This document shows, in pieces, positions 44,146-50,076 of a stretch of DNA of 50,076 nucleotides. The position numbers were made by a program, and so were the translations under genes. The stretch's first letter is position 1. Each line of letters begins with the position of its first letter. This stretch comes from Calycina herbarum (taxonomy: Eukaryota; Ascomycota; Leotiomycetes; Helotiales; Pezizellaceae), in assembly GCA_001414485.1 (NCBI GenBank), contig LLEY01000289.1, positions 1 through 50,076 of the forward strand. The letters are read 5' to 3'. Below the pieces are notes generated by a model. That model was not told where the DNA came from. It made no database searches and worked only from the letters and a program-made list of their open reading frames with translations.

Positions 44146-44841
44146 TATTACGAATCACGTTATACGTAGTAAGTAGTCTAGACAGCGCTCTAATAGGATA
44201 AGACACAGTGTTTAGGAAATAGAAGATAATATAGGAGGAATCTAAGAACGTGTAGAACGTTAAAAGGATTTAGGATCTTACTATTAGATTTCCTAGTTAC
44301 GTAATAGACCCGGGTTACGAGGTAGACCTCGTTAGATTCTTAAGAGGTCTAACTAGGTTCTCCGGATCTAGTTAGGTCTAGAAGCAGAAGGTTCTATATA
44401 TAACTAGCACGTGTTAGAACTTGTAGCAAATACTAATGAATTAAACTATAGAGGTGTCTATATATAAGAAGATTCGATTGTCCTTTCTAAGCTAGAGTCC
44501 TTGCTAACTTATATACTTAGTTAACTTATTCTAGAGGGTTCTGCTAAGAGTACTCTCGAAGGTTCTATTACGTCCATGCGTTGCCAAGCGAGGTCACGTG
44601 AATGCGTCGCTGGAGTACTCCGAGACTTATTCCACGGGTGTAACCCTTGACAGCACGTCTATTATTAGATAAGAGCTTCGTACTTAACTTTAGTTATTAA
44701 TCTTATTATCTTATTTAATATCTTTGATATAAGTAACGAGTTTACTTCTAAGTAAACAACCCGGCGTATCTGTACTTCTTACCTATATACTAACCTTCGA
44801 GACTTAGTTATCTTTGTTTAGTTCGTTTAAGTTTCGTTATA
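44146..44841 (+). repeat. 3' LTR of gypsy B, interrupted by a solo LTR
   Basis: It begins TATTACGAATCACG like the 5' LTR and ends TTTCGTTATA. Without the solo LTR (44412-44652) and one GCACG copy it is 450 bp, equal to the 5' LTR. CTTAA follows at 44842. Confidence 0.9.
44412..44652 (+). repeat. Solo LTR of family C (241 bp) inside LTR B
   Basis: It runs TGTTAGAACTTGTAGC to CCCTTGACA. The target duplication GCACG is perfect (44407-44411 and 44653-44657) and lies just downstream of the host LTR's TATA-like stretch. It is the same family as 12035-12280. Its 3' third (near 44560-44640) keeps several CpA/TpG sites, so it is the youngest layer of this nest or escaped RIP through its short length. 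Confidence 0.92.
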
Positions 44842-45901
44842 CTTAACTTGTCGTATAAGTATTAGCTAGTTAGTAACGAATAAGCGTTTTTAATTATTAT
44901 ATTATTTAGTTCTTTATAATTAATATATACTTATCTATTTAGATTATTCTTTTTTTTTTTAATAATAAGTATATTTAAAGAGATAAGCTATTTAGATTTT
45001 TAAATATATTCTTTCTTTATTTCTTATTAGATATAACTTTCTAATAAAGCTAAGGTATTCTAGTTATATAGTTAAAGCTTCTACTTTCTAAGGTTATAAC
45101 TCTCTATTAACTTAATCTTATAATCCTATAGTTAATATTTAAGAGGAGTATATATATCTTCTAGGTCTTTAAATAACTTTATAAATTCTCTATACTATAT
45201 AGGTATTTTATTATTAGCTTTCTTACTAACTTGTAGAGGACTCTAGACTAGGTGTTCTAGCGTATTAGAAAAGGTAGTACTAACCTCGTTCTAGTCTTAT
45301 AGTTATAAATACGAACTTATATATTTATATTAGCTCAAGGTTATTATTTAAGCTTTCTAGTTAATATCTAGATTATATTCTTAAATCTATAGTATACTAA
45401 GTATTACTTTCTTACTTCCTATTTTAATAATATCGAATTATATATCTAAGTAGTATCTTTTAATATTAATTTCTATTAGAATAGTTTACTAATTAATAAT
45501 TCTATCTTAGTATATAACGTTTATCTTATTAACTACTTCTAGGCAGTATAGCTTTATATCTCTAATTAGAACGTTTAGCCTTTTTAAAGCTATTAGAGAC
45601 AGGAAATTACCTATTACTCTAGAGTTAATTATAACTTAAAGTTCCTTCTCTCTTATTTTTACTATTACTATACGTTACTATTCTTCTATATTAGTATAGA
45701 TTTCTAGTTTAATATAATAAACCTTGAATCTTCGTTTACTAATATCTTCTTTTAAAGAGCTTAGGAAGAATATTACCTTTTTATTATTAGAAAAGGCTAC
45801 TTTATATATTAGACTATTTTCTATAGTTCTCTTAGGTTTTAGAAGTATTCCTATAAAATATTTTTCTATTAACTAGTCTAATATAGTATATAGTTTATAT
45901 T
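44842..45901 (-). pseudogene. Gypsy A pol, protease to reverse transcriptase start
   Basis: After CTTAA (44842-44846) the minus strand continues the pol of A toward its N-terminus. It aligns with about 17805-19180 of element D: the start of the reverse transcriptase (VNYTIVKDAYP region), the linker, and the protease region with a NFLSLIA-like stretch near 45600. It is cut at 45901 by copia copy 2; the five bases before the cut read ATATT. Confidence 0.75.
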
Positions 45902-46125
45902 TATTAGTATGACTTAGTAGCTAATAGTATAATATAAAAAGAGTATATTATCGTTCGTATATATAGAGCAAAGTTAGCTGCTCTAACTACTTAAATAGAC
46001 CTTAAGCGAGAAGGTCACGTGGAGTGCTATTTACTCTAATTATACCGACACTGGCACTTCTTTAAAATAGTGGAAGTTACTGCCTAAAAATTATTAAAAT
46101 CTCTTATCTCGTCTAGCTAATTATA
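45902..46125 (-). repeat. 3' LTR of copia copy 2 (about 224 bp)
   Basis: Mirror of 3952-4175, ending in TAATA at 45902. Some CpA/TpG sites mutated in copy 1 are intact here and vice versa, as expected from independent RIP. Confidence 0.65.
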
Positions 46126-46180
46126 ACCCTCTATTCTATGTCCTCGACTAATAAGAGCGTCTTATTCAGAGGTCTTATTA

Positions 46181-49100
46181 TCCCTTATTCCGTTCCACCT
46201 ATTCTATAAGCTTAATATCTAGCTTACTAGTATCGATTAGCTTTTATAGGGCGTTATAGCAGTCCTTCTTCGTTATAGCGTCTGTGGGATTACTCTTACT
46301 ATCGATCTACTTAATTTCGTCGATCTCTCTTAACTTATATACTTCTCGTAAGTATATAACGTTAATTATTAAGCGCTTCTCCTTAGTAGTGCCTAGTTTA
46401 GCTATGTATTCGTAAATAGACTTCGAATCGGTATATGTAATAAGCGGGACCTTAAAGCCTAAGATGCTTTTTAGAGTTGATTTAATAGAAGCAGTAGCGT
46501 CAAATCCAGAGCTTATTATATATAGTTCTAAGGCTAAAACGCTACGAGTAACTCTTTTGTACTTAGTAGAAGACTAATATAAAATATTAGTATTATTATT
46601 CTTATCTATAAGTGTGATAACGTAACTGATTTATAAGAATAGGTTCTTATTACCTATAAAAGCACCATCTATAAAAGTATATAGCTTAAGCGAGTTTTAA
46701 TCTAATTTAACGTATTTAAGCCCTCTTATAGTATTGTCGATCTGCTATTGAATTCGCTTATTAAGAAGGCTAATGTCGTCTTCTTACGGATCGGTTAACT
46801 AGGTAGTATATAACAAGTCGAATACTGCTTCTAGCTGGGATACTATTGTTAAATATACTCTACGAGTACGCTAAGTAACGTATTAATCCTTGGTAGATAC
46901 TATATAAGAAGTGCCTTTAGTATTAGATATCTCCGCTAATACCTTTTATACTAATTTTAAGTGCTTTATATAATTCTAGGTAAGCGTAAATAAGCTATCT
47001 ATGTGCTTACTAATTAGCCCTCTATTGAACTAGATTAGATAGGTAATAGTAAGTTCTTATCTATTCTTTAATATAAATCCGGCTTCCTTAATAGCACTTT
47101 CTTTCTTAGCTATAAAAGCATTGTTTATAAGTATAAGAGTATTATCTATTTAAAGTCCTACTACTCTAAAAGGTCTATTTAATTGTTTAGTATATAAAAG
47201 ACAGGGGTCGAAAGTAGATTGTTCTATTATAAGCTTCGTAGTATAGTGTTTATAGTATATTACGAACTAGTGGTTTCTAGCTTCTAGAATACTATATAAT
47301 AGCTTAATAACTTTAAAGAACATATCCTTCTACTATAGATATCCCTTTAGTAGGTGTATAAAGAACTTTCGATTTAGTTTTATAAGTGACTAGGTGTATA
47401 CTTGTGTAATATCCTGAATATAAACTCGTAAATCTAGGTATACTACTATAAGTATAAGGATAATTCTCTGACTTACTCTTTAGATAGTAGAGGCTTAGGT
47501 AAGGACTAAGGACTTTCTATTATTATTATATACTTAGATAACTAGTCTTGACTTTGTAAAAGCAAGTGCTATACTCTTAAATTTGATGTTATCTATGAAC
47601 TATGATCTAAAGATGCTAGTGTTAGAAGGTAGGTTATCCTAGGTAACGATCTTAAAGACGTCTTAATCAGTTAGTCTATTAACTTCCTTCTGTTATAACT
47701 CGACGTATATTATACTATTATTAGCTACGAATACTTTAATATCGTGTTCTTCCTTAATAGACGAAAGGAAAGTCTCGATATCTTCGATAGTAACGTGGTT
47801 CTTAGTATTATTAATAAAAGCATCTATCTCTTAGAATAAGATCTCGAAAGGCCTATTTAGTAGTCTTAGGTGCTTTCGTAGTCTTCCTCGTCTACGCTTC
47901 TAGACTGGTTCTATTGTCGATTCTAGAGGATTAGTAAGATTATCTTGTTATTAGACTTACGACTAGTGAAGTTAGTATCGAGTTCGTAGGTAAGATCGAG
48001 GCTTCTTTTAAGACTTAGTTTCTTAGGATTATAGTATTATCTCGAACGACGGTGTCGTTCTAGAAATATCTCTAACCGCTGGTGTTATTCTAGAGTCTTT
48101 AAAGACTTCTTCAAAGTATAGCTTTACTACTATAGATCTAAATCTTATAGGACTACTTAGTAGTAATACGATATAGTTCTTATTTTCGATTCCTTATAAT
48201 AAAAAGAGGCTGGTCTAGTACTTTTTATACTTACGTCAGACGAGTACTTTAGAGTTTAGTAGTAATTCCTTAATTCTACTAGGTAAGAGACTATTCTAGG
48301 TGTTAAGGGTATCTATAATTTGATACTTTATAAGTAATTTACGTGCTTCTTTAGTAGCCTTTATATAGGTCTTAGATCTCTAAGATATCGATCGTAAGAG
48401 GGTATTACTTTTAGCTATTCTAGGATAAGCGCTATATACGAGTAAAGTAGGTACTAAACTATCAGGTCCTACTATGTCGTTGATAGCTTTAAAAGCTATT
48501 TAGAGGGCGGAGGCCTTTACGTGGCTAGGTTATTATTCCTAGATAATTAAGTAAATACGGCGAATCGGTCTATAGTATCGTTCTACTATACTAATAGAGT
48601 TATATGCTTCTACTAGTACGGTTTTGACCTTAATTCCTATCGAACTAGCGTATCTCTTGAATTCCTTTATAATAAAGTTCTTTCTAGCGTCTATAGTAAT
48701 ATAATTAGGAGGTCCTAGATAAGTATTAATCTAGTACTTTTGAAAGGTTTCCTAGGCACTCTTTATACTTATATCTAGTAGGAAGTCTCTAGATTGATAT
48801 CGAGTTCCTTAGTTTATAATATATAATACTAGCTTTTCTTCTAAAAAGAAGACATCTATGATTATATTATAATTAAACTTAATATTGTTATAAAGTGTAA
48901 ATTTAAATCGACTAGGTGACTTTCCGTGCTTTTAGTAATACTTATAGTATTTAGTAAGATGTTATAGAATACCTTACTCGACGTCGTAACTAGCACGCTC
49001 GAGTATACGCTGTAAGCATAGTATAGATAGGTAACTAAAGCGCTTATAGAGGCGTCTAATATCGACATCTATAAGGTAATATAGGGATTATTATACAAGG

Positions 49101-50076
49101 TTATATACAGCCTTATTCTAGAGTAGAAAGAGGTGTCTGAATCGTTGTATAATTCTAAAACGTTCTACTTCCTAACTCTTTCCGTCTTCTTAAATAAGAA
49201 CGTTCTAGAGGTTATTAAGCAAGACGTATAGACGGTCTATATCGTTAATATATATAATAAATAGTATATCTAAGTATATAATATAGAATTCCGTATAGCT
49301 GATCGGTATACTAATTATAATCGATTCTAAGAAGGTAGTATAACCTTTATTAAATTATATACTAATCTGGCCTTTAGTACTTTCGTTAATAGGGATATTC
49401 TAGACGTGCTTAGTATATGCTAGGTATTGCTTATATCCTATACTTAACTTCCCTCCTACGCTGGTATCGATTATAACTCTAAAGAAGTAATCTTATACGT
49501 ACTTCTTAGCTGTAGATATAAACACTTCTTCTATAAATTTATAGAACGTAGCATCTAGTATTAGTAGTAGAATAAATCTACTAAAAGCGTGATTTTATAC
49601 TAAGTTTATTAAACTAGCTATAAGAGTCTAGGCGCTCGAATTGTCGATATATCTAATAGAAGTAATTAAGTAGTAGATAACCTTATAGTAGATAATATTA
49701 CTATCTAAACTACTTCTACTATTCTCTATTACTATTGTCTAAAGTGTTTTAGTTATATCTTCTTCTTCTATATATTCGACATTAGTAATATAAGTACGGT
49801 AGATCTTCTTAACAAAGCTACTATCCTTTCTATAGAAGTTAGTTCTATTATTCTTTTGCTATTTAGTAAAGTAATAATCCTACTCTTCTTAAGTATAGTT
49901 CTAGAATCAGTGGCCCTCCTTTCTATATATATAACACTTATTACTCTTGCCTTTATACTAGTAGCTATAAGAATTACTAGAATTGTTATACTTATAGAAG
50001 TAATAATCGGTTATCAAAGTTTCAGTATTTAAGGCGTCGTAGCTTACTTTGTAATTACGAATAAAGCTTCTTAAAA
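46181..50076 (-). pseudogene. Degenerate copia gag-pol polyprotein, copy 2
   Basis: Same content and order as 1-3896 read on the minus strand: zinc knuckle near 49890-49940, DTG protease at 49460-49468, integrase near 48530-48860, reverse transcriptase near 47130-47840, RNase H near 46181-46520 (TDSKS near 46425, NPTDAITKKD near 46290). Copy 2 keeps the Thr/Pro-type codon where copy 1 has a transition. The open stretch 48862-49068 is the mirror of 979-1215. Stops are RIP-type throughout. Confidence 0.85.

Larger units (their letters stand above)
37572..44841 (+). mobile_element. Complete Ty3/gypsy element B (7270 bp) nested in gypsy A
   Basis: The LTRs are 450 bp: 37572-38021, and 44146-44841 with a 246-bp insertion. 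Gag-pol is at 38053-43530, a convergent frame at 43514-44050, and a purine tract AAGAAGGGGATAG precedes the 3' LTR. CTTAA flanks both ends. Heavily RIP-mutated, including the gag start codon. Confidence 0.92.
32508..45901 (-). mobile_element. Ty3/gypsy element A (-), host of a nested cluster, 5' end outside window
   Basis: Same family as D and B but on the minus strand. It shows a 3' LTR at 32508-32934, a 3' region with the convergent frame, and pol from 33560 upward. It is interrupted by a Fot-type transposon (35569-37068, TA duplication) and by gypsy B (37572-44841, CTTAA duplication). It is cut at 45901 by copia copy 2, at a point equivalent to about 17805 of element D. Without the insertions about 4.6 kb of A is present. 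RIP is heavy. Confidence 0.85.
45902..50076 (-). mobile_element. Ty1/copia element, copy 2 (mirror of copy 1)
   Basis: Reverse complement of 1-4175 without net length change. The 3' LTR is at 45902-46125 and pol runs to the window end. It is inserted in gypsy A. The 5' part is outside the window and stops at exactly the same element base as copy 1. Confidence 0.88.

Noticed and set aside
44950..44962. T-rich run that could be a poly-A tail of a retroposon
   Set aside because: It aligns with a Lys-rich stretch of the gypsy A reverse transcriptase on the minus strand (AAGAAGAAA in element D); no target duplication.
1..50076. CRISPR, tRNA, rRNA, telomere repeats or centromere-type satellites
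   Set aside because: None seen: no regularly spaced short repeats, no TTAGGG runs and no cloverleaf-like sequence apart from the copia primer site that complements a tRNA.

Overview
The window looks like a repeat-rich, AT-rich island from a filamentous ascomycete (Pezizomycotina). Almost every long stretch is a transposable element in which CpA/TpG is strongly depleted and TpA is in excess, so CAG, CAA and TGG codons read as TAG or TAA. This is the footprint of repeat-induced point mutation (RIP). The two recognisable host genes have a fungal character. No tRNA or rRNA gene, CRISPR array or intact host operon was seen. The species cannot be named from this sequence.

Layout. 1-4175: 3' part of a Ty1/copia element (+); its mirror copy (-) fills 45902-50076, with base 1 pairing with base 50076. 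4176-4234: end of a pogo/Fot-type transposon. 4314-5866: two LTRs in opposite orientation around the tail of a gypsy pol (-). 5881-7714: Fot1/pogo-type transposon. 7717-10962: gypsy gag-pol remnant (+). 10963-13560: Tad-like LINE (-) carrying a solo LTR (12035-12280). 13561-14778: unassigned, lightly mutated DNA. 14779-15335: degraded LTR. 15483-22729: complete gypsy element (called D) with 432-bp LTRs and target duplication GCAGA. 22761-24380: broken serine beta-lactamase-like gene (+). 24535-26984: pogo-type transposon with 115-bp perfect terminal repeats. 27088-27762: broken SAM methyltransferase (-). 28022-30103: Ty1/copia element whose first half has been inverted. 30345-32507: long inverted repeat around a copia fragment. 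32508-45901: gypsy element A (-), split by a Fot-type transposon (35569-37068), by complete gypsy element B (37572-44841, TSD CTTAA, itself hit by a solo LTR at 44412-44652), and cut off by the second terminal copia copy.

Host DNA. Only about 4 kb appears native: 13561-14778 (uncertain), 15336-15482, 22735-24534 and 26987-28021. Removing the insertions puts a beta-lactamase-fold hydrolase next to a convergent small-molecule-type methyltransferase. That pairing is compatible with a decayed secondary-metabolism locus, but this is inference. Each gene carries an in-frame stop that one RIP-type C-to-T change would explain.

Most interesting signals. (1) The gypsy family (A, B, D) carries a convergent antisense reading frame downstream of gag-pol, best preserved in D and lysine/glutamate-rich. 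Its stop overlaps the gag-pol stop by exactly 17 bp in all three copies. (2) In the copia element at 28022-29126, a reversed LTR inserted into gag and recombined with the 5' LTR, flipping 790 bp; the split target duplication AAGAC and the restored gag frame document the event. (3) A nest at least four insertions deep can be dated by its target duplications.
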